Part shown: positions 44,394-53,556 of the stretch, piece after piece
Layout of the letters: every line of letters starts with the position of its first letter
Numbering within the stretch: position 1 is the stretch's first letter
NCBI RefSeq assembly: GCF_011801125.1
Contig: NZ_CP046171.1
Coordinates: 3,348,001-3,412,000 of the forward strand
DNA length: 64,000 nt
Direction of reading: 5' to 3'
From: Nocardia brasiliensis
GTDB lineage: Bacteria > Actinomycetota > Actinomycetes > Mycobacteriales > Mycobacteriaceae
Program-made: the position numbers and the translations under genes
Notes under the pieces: generated by a model
The model's database searches: none
What the model saw: the letters and a program-made list of their open reading frames with translations, nothing else
Told to the model about the DNA's origin: nothing

Positions 44394-45824
44394 ATGACAG
44401 CCGCCGACCGTGAAGTATCGGACGCGGGAACACTGGACCACACCGGCACGGGCGACTCGGAGGGCTACGCGCGCGGCCTGAGCCCGCGCACCATTCAGAT
44501 GATCGCGATCGGCGGCGCGATCGGCACCGGCCTGTTCTACGGTGCGGGCGGCGCGATCGAGCAGGCGGGCCCCGCGCTGATCCTGGCCTACCTCGCGGCG
44601 GGTCTGGCGATCTTCGTCATCATGCGTGCGCTGGGGGAGTTGCTCACCTATCGGCCGGTGTCGGGCAGCTTCGCCGAGTACGCGCACGAATTCCTCGGCC
44701 GCTTCGCGGGTTTCGTCACCGGCTGGTCCTATTGGGCGGTGTGGGTGGCCACCTGCATGGCCGAGATCACGGTCGCGGGCAAGTACGTGCAGTACTGGTT
44801 CGACATCGAGCCGTGGCTCACCGCGCTGGTGGTGCTTGCCGTGATGTTCGGGGCGAATCTGATCTCGGTGCGGCTCTTCGGTGAGGGCGAGTTCTGGTTC
44901 TCCGCGATCAAGGTCACCGCGATCATCGGCATGATTCTGCTCGGTATCGGCGTGCTGCTCATCGGCTTCGGTCACGCCGCCAACCCGACCGTCACCAACC
45001 TCTGGGCCGACGGCGGCGTGTTCCCGAACGGCTTCGGGCAGTCGCTGCTGGTGCTGCAGATCGTGCTGTTCGCCTACGTCGGCGTCGAACTCGTCGGTGT
45101 CACGGCCGGTGAGGCGCGTGACCCGCGCAAGACCCTGCGCAAGGCGATCAACACCCTGCCGTTCCGCATCGGCCTGTTCTACGTCGGCGCGCTGCTGGTG
45201 ATCATGTCGGTGGCGAGCTGGCGCACCTTCCACGAGGGCAAGAGTCCCTTCGTCGAGGTGTTCCAGCAGATCGGCATCCCCGGCGCCGCGGGCATCATCA
45301 ACTTCGTGCTGCTGACCGCGGCGCTGTCGTCGTGCAATTCGGGCATCTACTCGACCGGGCGCATGCTGCGCACCCTGTCGATGCACGGTGAGGCGCCATC
45401 GGCCCTGGCGAAGCTGAGCTCGCGTCAGGTGCCCTACGTCGGCATCAGCGCCTCGGCGGGCGCGATGGTGATCGGCGTGATCGTCAACGTCATCTCGCCG
45501 GACAAGGCCTTCGCCTACATCACCTCGGTGAGCACCATCGGCATCATCTTCGTCTGGGGCATCATCCTGGTCTGTCACCTGCGCTACCGGGCGCAGGTCG
45601 CGCGGGGCGAGCTGCCCGTCACCGACTACCGCCTGCCCGGCGCCCCGTACACCACCATCGCGGCGCTGGCGTTCCTGGCGCTGGTGGTCGTGCTGTTGTT
45701 CTGGACCGAGAGCGGACGCACCGCGCTCGTGGTCGGCCTGGTGTGGGCGGTGCTGGTCTCGGCCGGTTACCTGGGCCTGACGCGCCTCGGTTCGCGCGTC
45801 GCCGCGACGGCCGCCGAGAAGTAG
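44394..45824 (+). CDS. Amino acid permease, APC superfamily
   Basis: Transporter of 476 aa with about 12 hydrophobic helices. Family start is I-A-I-G-G-A-I-G-T-G-L-F-Y-G after a soluble N-terminus; G-E-L-L-T-Y-R-P-V-S-G-S-F and F-A-Y-V-G-V-E-L-V-G-V-T-A-G-E are further signatures of the AnsP/CycA/GabP group of proton-driven importers. L-asparagine, D-alanine/glycine or GABA are all possible substrates. ATG 44394 has GAAGGA seven bases upstream; the open frame to 44286 is not family-like. Confidence 0.9.
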   Translation: MTAADREVSDAGTLDHTGTGDSEGYARGLSPRTIQMIAIGGAIGTGLFYGAGGAIEQAGPALILAYLAAGLAIFVIMRALGELLTYRPVSGSFAEYAHEFLGRFAGFVTGWSYWAVWVATCMAEITVAGKYVQYWFDIEPWLTALVVLAVMFGANLISVRLFGEGEFWFSAIKVTAIIGMILLGIGVLLIGFGHAANPTVTNLWADGGVFPNGFGQSLLVLQIVLFAYVGVELVGVTAGEARDPRKTLRKAINTLPFRIGLFYVGALLVIMSVASWRTFHEGKSPFVEVFQQIGIPGAAGIINFVLLTAALSSCNSGIYSTGRMLRTLSMHGEAPSALAKLSSRQVPYVGISASAGAMVIGVIVNVISPDKAFAYITSVSTIGIIFVWGIILVCHLRYRAQVARGELPVTDYRLPGAPYTTIAALAFLALVVVLLFWTESGRTALVVGLVWAVLVSAGYLGLTRLGSRVAATAAEK

Positions 45825-45829
45825 GACAG

Positions 45830-45865
45830 CGGCCGGGCCCGCGTCCGCCGCGCGGCGCGGGCCCG
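45830..45865. terminator. Bidirectional terminator hairpin
   Basis: A 12-bp perfect stem (45830-45841 with 45854-45865) with a 12-base loop lies between the convergent permease and TetR genes, 6 bp after each stop, and can serve both. Confidence 0.75.
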
Positions 45866-45870
45866 GCGCA

Positions 45871-46536
45871 CTACTCGCGTTCGGCTCGTGACCGGCGCGA
45901 CGCGGGCCTTTGCGCAGGTGAGCGGCTCGGCGCGGGGTTGAAGAAGTTCAGCATCAGCCTGGTGATGTCGGCGAGGAACCGCTCCCGGGAGATGGGCGGC
46001 TGGTCGAGCACATAGCGGATCGTCAGATGCTCGACGGTGCGCACGAGCAGCCATGACGCGGCATCGAAGTCGACGTCGTCGGGCAGCGCCGCGCTGTGCA
46101 TCGCGAGCGCGGCCCTGGCGATGCCGCCGATCTGCTGTTCGAAGGCGAAGACCGTGTCCGCCCCGCTGAGCCGCGGCGTCTGCTCGATCACCGCGCGCAG
46201 CAGCGCCGGATGCTCGCCGAGGGCGTCGAGCAGCACGGAAATCGCTGTGGGAATGGCGGTTTCGGGTGGTCGGCCCAGATTCGCCAGCACCGCGCCGTGC
46301 ACCACGGTGGCGACCTCGGTATTGAATCGATCGATGACGGCGGTGACGATCGCGTCCTTGTCCGGGAAATACTGGTACAGCGAGCCGGGGCTGACCCCGG
46401 CCGCCGCGGCGATGCGATTGGTGGACGCGCCGTCGTAGCCATGCCGGATCAACACCTGCTGACCCGCGTCGACGATGCGCGCCACCATGGCGCGAGAGCG
46501 CTGCTGGCGCGGGGTTTTCCGGGTCCTCGGCGGCAT
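45871..46536 (-). CDS. TetR family regulator of the MpaB operon
   Basis: Protein of 221 aa. Helix-turn-helix at residues 15-65: I-V-D-A-G-Q-Q-V-L, G-A-S-T-N-R-I-A-A-A-A-G-V-S-P-G-S-L-Y-Q-Y-F with the tyrosine-phenylalanine end of TetR proteins. The rest matches the C-terminal domain of AcrR-like regulators. It is divergent from the first MpaB gene, with 47 bp between them that contain an inverted repeat. Confidence 0.9.
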   Translation of the reverse strand: MPPRTRKTPRQQRSRAMVARIVDAGQQVLIRHGYDGASTNRIAAAAGVSPGSLYQYFPDKDAIVTAVIDRFNTEVATVVHGAVLANLGRPPETAIPTAISVLLDALGEHPALLRAVIEQTPRLSGADTVFAFEQQIGGIARAALAMHSAALPDDVDFDAASWLLVRTVEHLTIRYVLDQPPISRERFLADITRLMLNFFNPAPSRSPAQRPASRRSRAERE

Positions 46537-46552
46537 CAGAAGACGAATTGAA

Positions 46553-46570
46553 CGCGAGTATTTATTCGTG
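46553..46570. promoter_or_regulatory. Candidate TetR operator before MpaB operon
   Basis: CGCGAGTATTTATTCGTG is an 18-bp imperfect inverted repeat (two mismatches) with an AT centre, lying in the short divergent region between the TetR and the MpaB gene. It ends 13 bp before the MpaB start. Confidence 0.5.
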
Positions 46571-46583
46571 TCAGCATCGACTC

Positions 46584-47603
46584 ATGGTGGCACACAATGA
46601 CGTGGTGCACGAGGGTCGCCGTGTACCTGTTCCGCTCGGCCCGGACTCGTTGACCTGGAAGATCTTCGGCTCGCTGTACTTCGCGCCGAGCGGATTGTTC
46701 CTCGGCATGGTGCAGAACATGCACCCCGGTCTCGGCGCGGGCGTCGAGTATCACTCGCAGATCCAGGACGAGTTCTATCAGCGCGTGCTGCGTTCGGCGT
46801 ATCCGATCGTCGGCGTGGTGTTCGACGGCCCGCGCGCCGAGCGCACCGCGCGCGAGATCGTCGACTACCACCGCACCATCAAGGGCCGTGACGAGCGGGG
46901 GCGGCGCTATCACGCCCTGGACCCCGGGACCTTCTACTGGGCGCACGCGGTGTTCTTCGTGCAGACCTTGCGCGCCGGTGAGCTGTTCATGGGCGGGCTG
47001 ACGCCCGCGCAACGCGAGCAGCTCTGGCGCGAACAGTACCAGTGGTACGAGATGTACGGGATGAGCATGCGTGTCGTGCCGAAGAGCTGGCCGGAGTTCC
47101 AGGAGTACTGGAACGACATGTGCGAGAACGTCTTGGAGCCGACCAAGGCCGCGTGGGAGGTGTATCGGCTGGCCGAGCGGGCGCCGGTGCCGCCGTTCCC
47201 GATCGTGAACATGCTGCCTGAACCGTTGTGGAACAGGCTGGTTCGCCCGGCCGGTGCCAGGTTCTACCAGTTCGTCACCATCGGGCTGTGTGATCCGGCG
47301 ATCCGGCGCACGATGGGCTTCGACTGGACCGAGCGCGATCAGTTCTGGTTCGAGCGCTGGTGCGCGTTGTTCACCGCGATGAATCGGCTGACCCCCGACG
47401 AGATCCGCTACTTCTTCCCGCGGATCCGGGCCGGGCGACGGCGCGCCCGCGGCGCGCGCCCCGCGACGCTGCCGCCGCCCGAGGCGCCCGAATTGTTGTG
47501 GCCCGCACCGCAGGACCGCGACGACCCTAAGCACTACTGCCCGGTGCACGCCGATCACGGAAGCACGCCGGTGACGAGATTCCGCCAATTGACAGGATTC
47601 TGA
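46584..47603 (+). CDS. MpaB/DUF2236-type oxygenase, first of two
   Basis: Protein of 339 aa belonging to the oxygenase MpaB/DUF2236 family, which includes heme enzymes such as the rubber oxygenase Lcp. Blocks seen: P-x-S-L-T-W-K-I-F-G, Q-N-M-H-P-G-L-G-A-G-V, Y-H-A-L-D-P-G-T-F-Y-W-A-H-A-V-F and W-P-E-F-Q-E-Y-W. The conserved arginines and histidines are in place. Start ATG 46584 is preferred to TTG 46548, which would overlap the operator. It is followed by a 3-bp gap to a second family member. The substrate is unknown. Confidence 0.88.
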   Translation: MVAHNDVVHEGRRVPVPLGPDSLTWKIFGSLYFAPSGLFLGMVQNMHPGLGAGVEYHSQIQDEFYQRVLRSAYPIVGVVFDGPRAERTAREIVDYHRTIKGRDERGRRYHALDPGTFYWAHAVFFVQTLRAGELFMGGLTPAQREQLWREQYQWYEMYGMSMRVVPKSWPEFQEYWNDMCENVLEPTKAAWEVYRLAERAPVPPFPIVNMLPEPLWNRLVRPAGARFYQFVTIGLCDPAIRRTMGFDWTERDQFWFERWCALFTAMNRLTPDEIRYFFPRIRAGRRRARGARPATLPPPEAPELLWPAPQDRDDPKHYCPVHADHGSTPVTRFRQLTGF

Positions 47604-47606
47604 CCG

Positions 47607-48944
47607 ATGCTCGAAGTGCAGACCGACCATCCTTACGACTACTACTACCGGCCGGGGATGGCGCTGCGGCCGGCACCGCCGCGCGCCGTCGCCTCCGAAC
47701 TGTGGTACGAGCCGAGAAAAGCGATCCTGTCGCCCTGGCTGCGCGTGCGGCCGGTGCCGGTCGAGACACCGCGCACCCGCCTGATGGCCGACCATCTCTG
47801 GCAGGGTGACGAGCCGATGGATCGGCTGGTCGCCGCCTTCGCCAGGATCGGCACCGCCGCGGGCAGGCGCCTGCTCGACCAGGCGCTCGACCACGGCATC
47901 GACACGGTGCCGGACGCACCGCCGGAACTGGTTTCGCTGTTCGAGAGCCTGGATCAGCCGCCGGACTGGTATGACCCGCGGCTGTGGGAGCGCGGCCGTC
48001 GCCTGTGGATCAACGTGTCCACCTCGGGGAAGCTCGCGATGGGCGTGCAGGACTTCATGGGCACGTTCGTGGGTGCGGAGGTGGCTTCGGCGACCGGTGC
48101 CACCGGCCGCTTCGTCAACGACCCGTACCGGCGAAACCTGGAGACCGCCACCTGGTTCCGCAACGTCACCGTGCGCGGCGGGATGGACCGGTGGTCGCCG
48201 GTGTTCAAGGACACGGTGCGGGTGCGGCTGATGCACGCGCAGGTGCGCGCCGGCCTGCGCCGGGCCTGGGGCCCAGAGCATTTCGCCGTGCACGGCAACC
48301 CCATCTCGAACAGCACGATGATGGGCGCGGCCGTGACGTTCGGGCTGTCCCCGATGTGCTTCGACCACGCCAACGGACGTCCGTGCACCGAAGACCAATT
48401 GAACGCCGTGATGCACTACTGGGCCTACATCGCCTACGTCTTCGGGGTGGCCGACGAGCTGATCCCGCGTTCGGCGATCGAAGGACTGGAGATGTCGGAC
48501 TACATGGTCGCGACCGCGGGCACTGCGCCGGAGTGGACCGCGAACATGGCGGGTGCGGCGACGCATCGACTCGCGGGCGTCGGGCTCGCCGATCGCCTGA
48601 AGGTCCAGGCGACGGCACCGCTCGTCGGCTTGCTCGCCTACTTCAGTAGCGCCGGACTGGTGCGAGAACTCCTGCGCGACACGCCTTTACACAGCGTGCC
48701 GATCCAGCCGTGGGCCGCGCTGACGGGCGTGCTGGCCGGGCTCGACGTCCGGCTGCGCGCCCTGGACGACAAACTGCCGGGCGCCGAGCAGCGCAGGGCG
48801 CGCCGCGCCGCGGGTGACGATCCGGTGTGGCGGCGCAACACCCAGGTGGCCAAGCTGCTCGCCGCCCGCGTCGGCATCTACGGCACGCCCTACGACCAGC
48901 ACGACAACTCGGCGGCGGGGCTCAACCGTTGCCCCGTCCGATGA
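47607..48944 (+). CDS. MpaB/DUF2236-type oxygenase, second of two
   Basis: Protein of 445 aa in the larger Lcp-like branch. It has V-Q-D-F-M-G-T-F-V-G-A-E-V, T-A-T-W-F-R-N-V-T-V-R-G-G-M, V-R-L-M-H-A-Q-V-R (the heme-ligand and Arg region) and G-L-S-P-M-C-F-D-H-A-N-G. The N-terminus shows no Tat signal, unlike secreted rubber oxygenase, so it is probably cytosolic or membrane-associated. It differs strongly from the partner in sequence and length, so the two are not a recent duplicate. It overlaps the ferredoxin start by 4 bp (ATGA). Confidence 0.88.
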   Translation: MLEVQTDHPYDYYYRPGMALRPAPPRAVASELWYEPRKAILSPWLRVRPVPVETPRTRLMADHLWQGDEPMDRLVAAFARIGTAAGRRLLDQALDHGIDTVPDAPPELVSLFESLDQPPDWYDPRLWERGRRLWINVSTSGKLAMGVQDFMGTFVGAEVASATGATGRFVNDPYRRNLETATWFRNVTVRGGMDRWSPVFKDTVRVRLMHAQVRAGLRRAWGPEHFAVHGNPISNSTMMGAAVTFGLSPMCFDHANGRPCTEDQLNAVMHYWAYIAYVFGVADELIPRSAIEGLEMSDYMVATAGTAPEWTANMAGAATHRLAGVGLADRLKVQATAPLVGLLAYFSSAGLVRELLRDTPLHSVPIQPWAALTGVLAGLDVRLRALDDKLPGAEQRRARRAAGDDPVWRRNTQVAKLLAARVGIYGTPYDQHDNSAAGLNRCPVR

Positions 48945-49177
48945 TTCGGCCCGACCCGATCGTGGTGGGGCTGCATCGCTCCGGCCGGACCGTCACGGTC
49001 CCGCCCGAGCTCACCGTGCTGGAAGCCCTGGAGCGTGCGGGCGTCTCGATTCCGTCGCTGTGCCGGGCCGGTATCTGTGGTACCTGCGAAACTCGCGTTG
49101 TCGCGGTGCCCCCGCGCGTCATTCGTCCGTGTGTCACCCCGGGTGGCGTCGGCGCCGGGTTGATGCTGGATCTTTGA
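48941..49177 (+). CDS. Plant-type [2Fe-2S] ferredoxin with shortened loop
   Basis: Protein of 78 aa. C41-x4-C46-x2-C49 fits the plant-type ferredoxin cluster loop (C-R-A-G-I-C-G-T-C). The fourth ligand Cys64 (I-R-P-C-V-T) comes only 14 residues after Cys49, whereas most relatives have near 29. The missing part corresponds to the loop that usually carries the H-R-D and L-x-x-x-E-R stretch. The final L-M-L-D-L matches normal family ends. Its ATGA overlap with the second MpaB gene implies it hands electrons to those oxygenases. Confidence 0.82.
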   Translation: MIRPDPIVVGLHRSGRTVTVPPELTVLEALERAGVSIPSLCRAGICGTCETRVVAVPPRVIRPCVTPGGVGAGLMLDL

Positions 49178-49339
49178 GCTCGTTTGTCCGCCAACGGGTT
49201 CGGCAAGCTGGTCGATCCATTCGGACTGGCGCCACGCAACGCCGAGTCGTGGCGATATCCGCGACGCTTACCGCGGCTGATCGTTCAGCCCCCGGCAATC
49301 GCAGCACCCTCGTGAACGAGTGTGCCCGATAGGGGGCGA

Positions 49340-51301
49340 TCAGCTGCGCAACAATGTCCTGATCCCCAGCACGGCGCCGACCAGCCCTAGCGCCGCGGCG
49401 AGCACCGCCGAAACCGCTACGCCGCCGAACAATTCGGCGTCGCTGCCCGCGACCAGGAGCACCGCGGCGGCGACGACGCAGGCCGCGGCGAACAGCGCGG
49501 TGATCAGGCGCTGGGCCAGATCGGAGAGGAACGCGCGATCGGCCGGGTGCTCGAAGACGCGCACGTCGACGCGGAAGCGCCCCGCCGCCAGGTCCGCGCT
49601 GATCTGGTCTATTTGTCCCGGAAGTCGTTGCAGCACCGGGAGTACCGCCAGTGCCTGGCCCTTGGCGCGAATCGCGAGGCGTTCGGGGGCGAGCATCGGC
49701 GCGAGGATGTCCTCGCTCGCGTGCCGCGCCGCGACCAAGAGATCGAAGGCGGGATCGAGCAGCAGCAGCGTGCCCTCCACGGAAGCGAGGGTGCGGAAGA
49801 CACCGGCCACCTGTCCCGGGATGGCGAACCCGGCCGCCGCGATGAGCCCGATCATCTCCGTGAACAGCGCTATGCTGCCGCGCGCACCGAAGCCCCCGCG
49901 GAAACGGACGATCACCTGCCCGATCCGCCGTTCGAACGAGCGCCGGTCGAAGTCGGCGGGCTCGCCGAGCAGGCGCAGCATGGCGTCGGTCGCGCCGACC
50001 GAATCGTCGCCGTCGATGGCGACGAGGAACGCGGCGATGGCCAGCCGCTCGGTTTCGTCGAGCCGCCCGACCGCGCCGAAGTCGAGCAGGCCCAGCCGCC
50101 CCCGCTCGTCGACGAGCACGTTGCCAGGGTGCAGATCGGCGTGGAAGACGCCGGTGACCAGGATCTGCCGCAGTGTTTCCGTCAGCAGGGTCGCCGCGGC
50201 GGCCGCCCGGGTGGGGGAGTCCAGACCGGCGAGCACCTTGCCTGCCGAGCCGACCGGGACGCCGTCGAGGCGCTGCATCACGAGCATGCTGGGCGAGCAG
50301 AACTCGGGGTACGCGACCGGGATCGTGATCGCCGAATCGGCCATCGCCGCAGCGAGATTGCGCATGTTGCCGAGCTCGACGGTGTAGTCGAGCTCCTCGG
50401 TCAGCGAGGCGGCGAAGCCGGCGACGAGGTCGGTCACGCCCATCTCCCGCGCCCACGCCGCGTCGCGTTCGAGCTTGCGCGCGAACCGCGCCATGATCTG
50501 CAGATCGCGGGCGACCTGCGTGCGCGCGCCGGGCCGCTGCACCTTGACGACCACCCGGCTGCCGTCGGTGAGCACCGCGGCGTGCGCCTGGCCGACCGAC
50601 GCGGCGGCCAGCGGTTCGTGTTCGATCGAGGCGAAGACCTCGGTGGCCGGACGGCCGAGCTGGGCGGCGAGCAGCAACTCCACCTGTGCCCACGGCAGCG
50701 GCGCCGCGTCGGTCTGCAGCGTGGCCAGCTGGTCGGCGATCGCCGCGGGCACGACATCCCTTCGGGTGGAAAGCATTTGGCCGAGCTTCACGAAGGTGAC
50801 ACCGGCGTCGTCGAGCGCGCCGCGCAGATCGGCCGCCGCCGCGCTGGTGCGGTCCGGATGGGCGCGCGAGCCGCGCAGCAGAAAGCCGCCCAGGCCGTGC
50901 CGCAGCAGTACACCGAGCAATTGCCGGTACCGGATCGCCTCCTGCCGCGACCGCCGCCAGCGGCGCACCAGCGCGAGCGGGCCGGGCACCGAGCCGCTGG
51001 GCACGATGATCTCGGCGACGTAGAGCACCGCGAGCAGCAAGACGAAGATCCACGCCCACAGCAGCACCACCACGGTGGCCGCGCCCCAGGGCGCGGCGAT
51101 CTGCCCCGCGTCGTCGACCAGGCCGAGCCGGCGTGCCAACGCGGTCGCCGCCGCCGACCCGGCCACCGGGAACACCGCGGACAGCAGCATCGTCCGCGGC
51201 CAGCCCACCGGCGTCCCGATCACCCGGCGGGCGACGCTCGCGACGAGCCAGACCAGCAGCACCCACCCGGCTAGCACGAAAAGCGCTGATACCACTGTCA
51301 T
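49340..51301 (-). CDS. ABC1/UbiB (AarF) kinase-like membrane protein
   Basis: Protein of 653 aa with three N-terminal hydrophobic helices and two at the C-terminus around an atypical kinase domain. The domain has the UbiB signature F-V-K-L-G-Q-M-L-S-T-R, the Ala-rich A-A-A-S-V-G-Q-A-H loop replacing the usual glycine loop, V-V-V-K-V-Q-R-P-G, H-A-D-L-H-P-G-N and L-L-D-F-G-A-V-G. The family supports quinone biosynthesis and lipid homeostasis through ATP-dependent action. ATG 51301 was chosen at the first hydrophobic segment. Confidence 0.88.
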   Translation of the reverse strand: MTVVSALFVLAGWVLLVWLVASVARRVIGTPVGWPRTMLLSAVFPVAGSAAATALARRLGLVDDAGQIAAPWGAATVVVLLWAWIFVLLLAVLYVAEIIVPSGSVPGPLALVRRWRRSRQEAIRYRQLLGVLLRHGLGGFLLRGSRAHPDRTSAAAADLRGALDDAGVTFVKLGQMLSTRRDVVPAAIADQLATLQTDAAPLPWAQVELLLAAQLGRPATEVFASIEHEPLAAASVGQAHAAVLTDGSRVVVKVQRPGARTQVARDLQIMARFARKLERDAAWAREMGVTDLVAGFAASLTEELDYTVELGNMRNLAAAMADSAITIPVAYPEFCSPSMLVMQRLDGVPVGSAGKVLAGLDSPTRAAAAATLLTETLRQILVTGVFHADLHPGNVLVDERGRLGLLDFGAVGRLDETERLAIAAFLVAIDGDDSVGATDAMLRLLGEPADFDRRSFERRIGQVIVRFRGGFGARGSIALFTEMIGLIAAAGFAIPGQVAGVFRTLASVEGTLLLLDPAFDLLVAARHASEDILAPMLAPERLAIRAKGQALAVLPVLQRLPGQIDQISADLAAGRFRVDVRVFEHPADRAFLSDLAQRLITALFAAACVVAAAVLLVAGSDAELFGGVAVSAVLAAALGLVGAVLGIRTLLRS

Positions 51302-51436
51302 CACGACCACCCGCGATTCGCCATGCGCCGAGCATGCCGCAGCCCCCGCGCGCTGACCATCGGGGAACACCCTGATGCCTCAGGGTGGAGCGGTGCGGCA
51401 CAACGGTCCGCCGACTCCGCACAGTACTGTTCGTGA

Positions 51437-52861
51437 TCAGGCGGCTGGGCTCGCGTCGACGGTTTTGCGGGCGGGCATGCAGGCCGACGCGAGCAGCATG
51501 ACCACCGCCATCACCGTCACCGTGACGAACACCAGGTGCACCGCCGAGGACAGCGCGGCCGGGGCGGGATGATCGGTGTCGCCGACCTTGGCGTTTACGA
51601 TCGCGCCGAACACCGCGACGCCGACCGCGCTGCCGATGGAACGGGCGAACATGTTGGCCGAGGTCACCACGCCGCGTTCGGCCCACTCCGCGCTCGCCTG
51701 CGCGGCGATCAGCGTGGGCGCGGCGACCAGGCCCATGCCCGCGCCGATCAGGAAACACGACGCCGCGACCTGCCACAGCGTCGAGTTCTCGTTGATCAGC
51801 AGGGTGGTCGCGGCGCCAACGGTGGCCAGTCCACTGCCGATCAGCGCGGTGGACCGAAAACCGAGGCGAAGGTACACCTTTCCGGCGAGCGAGGCCGCGA
51901 TCGGCCAGCCGAGCGTGAGCGCGCCGACGGTGAGCCCGGCGACGAGCGCGCCGGTGCCGAGCACGCCCTGCGTGAAAGTCGGCACGTAGGAGGTCAATCC
52001 GAGCAGGATGGCGCCGACCAGCACGCCGATCACGCTGCTCGCGACGAGTACCCGCCGGGTGAACACCCACAGCGGCAGCACCGGATTCGCGGCCCGTCGT
52101 TCCACCAGCCCGAACAGCACGAGCAGCAGCGCGCCACCGGCGAAGATGGCCAGGCTTATCGGCGAACCCCAGGCCCAGGCCTGTCCGCCCTCGAGCAGAC
52201 CGAGGATCAGCGCGCCCGCGCCGATGGTCAGCAGCGCGGCGCCGAGATAGTCCACCTGTTGCTTGCGGCGCGGCGCGCTTTCGTGGAAGCTGCGCACCAG
52301 CATCCAGCCGGCCACGGCCGAGAGCGGCAGGTTGATCAGGAAGATCCAACGCCAACTGAGGTAGTCGGCGAACACGCCGCCGAGCAGCGGTCCGGCCACC
52401 GACGACAACGCCCAGATGCTGGCCAGGTAGCCCTGCACCTTGGCGCGCTCGGTGAGGGTGTAGAGGTCGCCCGCGATGGTCATGGTCATCGGCTGGATCG
52501 CGCCCGCGCCGATGCCCTGCACCGCGCGGAAGATGATCAGGCCGAGCATGCTGGTCGCGAGCCCGCACAGCAGCGAGCCGAGCGCGAACACGGCGACACC
52601 GAAGAGAATGACCGGCTTGCGGCCGACGGTGTCGGCGATCTTGCCGTAGATCGGGACCGTAACCGCCTGCGCCAGTAGGTAGATGGAGAACAGCCACGGG
52701 AACTGGGCGAATCCGCCGAGGCTGCTGGTGATCGTGAGCACCGCGGTGGCGATGATGGTCGAGTCCAAGGCGACCAGTCCGGTGGCGAGCATCAACGAGC
52801 CGAGAATGGCGCCGCGCTCGGAACGAAGGCCCACGGACGACTGCACAGTCTCGGTCGCCAC
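51437..52861 (-). CDS. DHA2-type MFS drug exporter (EmrB/QacA family)
   Basis: Transporter of 474 aa with about 14 hydrophobic helices. Motif C region A-L-D-S-T-I-I-A-T-A-V near the start, Y-G-K-I-A-D-T-V-G-R-K-P motif A and A-V-Q-G-I-G-A-G-A-I-Q-P are typical of proton-driven multidrug exporters. GTG 52861 has GAGAGGGG six bases upstream; TTG 52885 is an alternative. It points away from the PKS/NRPS cluster 700 bp off and could export its product. Confidence 0.9.
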   Translation of the reverse strand: MATETVQSSVGLRSERGAILGSLMLATGLVALDSTIIATAVLTITSSLGGFAQFPWLFSIYLLAQAVTVPIYGKIADTVGRKPVILFGVAVFALGSLLCGLATSMLGLIIFRAVQGIGAGAIQPMTMTIAGDLYTLTERAKVQGYLASIWALSSVAGPLLGGVFADYLSWRWIFLINLPLSAVAGWMLVRSFHESAPRRKQQVDYLGAALLTIGAGALILGLLEGGQAWAWGSPISLAIFAGGALLLVLFGLVERRAANPVLPLWVFTRRVLVASSVIGVLVGAILLGLTSYVPTFTQGVLGTGALVAGLTVGALTLGWPIAASLAGKVYLRLGFRSTALIGSGLATVGAATTLLINENSTLWQVAASCFLIGAGMGLVAAPTLIAAQASAEWAERGVVTSANMFARSIGSAVGVAVFGAIVNAKVGDTDHPAPAALSSAVHLVFVTVTVMAVVMLLASACMPARKTVDASPAA

Positions 52862-53556
52862 GCGCGGCCCCTCTCGTTTGCTCAACTAACCACCAACAAT
52901 GAACGTATCGTCGGCCGAGCTATTCCCGCATGGCAATTTTCCGCCGCGGGTGACCGAGGGCCGTGGTTCGTGACTCGGCGGTGGACGGCCGGCGACGGGC
53001 GCGCCCGTGGCGTACGGCCGGGGGATGGCCGTCGCATGAACACCTGCGCATGCGGCGACACCGGCAAATCGGCGCGGTGTTGGGGACGCGCACAAATGGT
53101 TTTGTTACTTACTCCAGACTCGGCAAACAATGGGCAATCATATTGCCGAGACGCTATGTCGCGTGTGTTGGTGAGCAAAGTTTCAGGTAGTTGAATGGCG
53201 CGCGGTGCGCGGTTAACCCGGCTCGTCCAATCCGCCCCAATCGGGCGAAAAATCACCGCAAATCAGACTTTCCGCGCTGGTTACATGTGGAGGTATTTAC
53301 TCCGTATATCGGCGGTGGTCCACCTCACAGGATCTTCCAGATGGAAGCTGTAGACAGTTATCTCAGTACGGGCGTACTGTCTGGCCGATGTGTTCAGGAC
53401 CAGCGAGTAGGTGATGCGTCAGCTCGGGCAGTAGAGCGAATTTCACTGATGTGCGCTGAGTCTCCCCAGGGAATAGTTGTAACGCAAGGACGCGGACGAC
53501 CCCATTCCATTCAGATACAAGATACCGACCCGACCGGAAGTGAACGGGGCTCCCCG
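52862..53556. promoter_or_regulatory. Long AT-richer region upstream of the PKS/NRPS cluster
   Basis: About 695 bp with visibly lower GC than the genes on each side and no convincing gene; frames opening before the CPBP start lack ribosome sites. Inside it, AGACAGT (53352-53358) and ACTGTCT (53376-53382) form a perfect seven-base inverted repeat. An overlapping CAGTAC/GTACTG pair (53364-53369, 53374-53379) could form an alternative hairpin. It probably holds the cluster promoter and its control sites. Confidence 0.5.

Noticed and set aside
46536-48566. Long minus-strand frame opposite the MpaB genes
   Set aside because: Composition rich in Arg/His/Pro/Gly without domains; the plus-strand proteins are recognisable.
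51437-52861. Claim that the DHA2 exporter is part of the PKS/NRPS cluster
   Set aside because: It is on the opposite strand with 700 bp between; plausible as an exporter but not shown.
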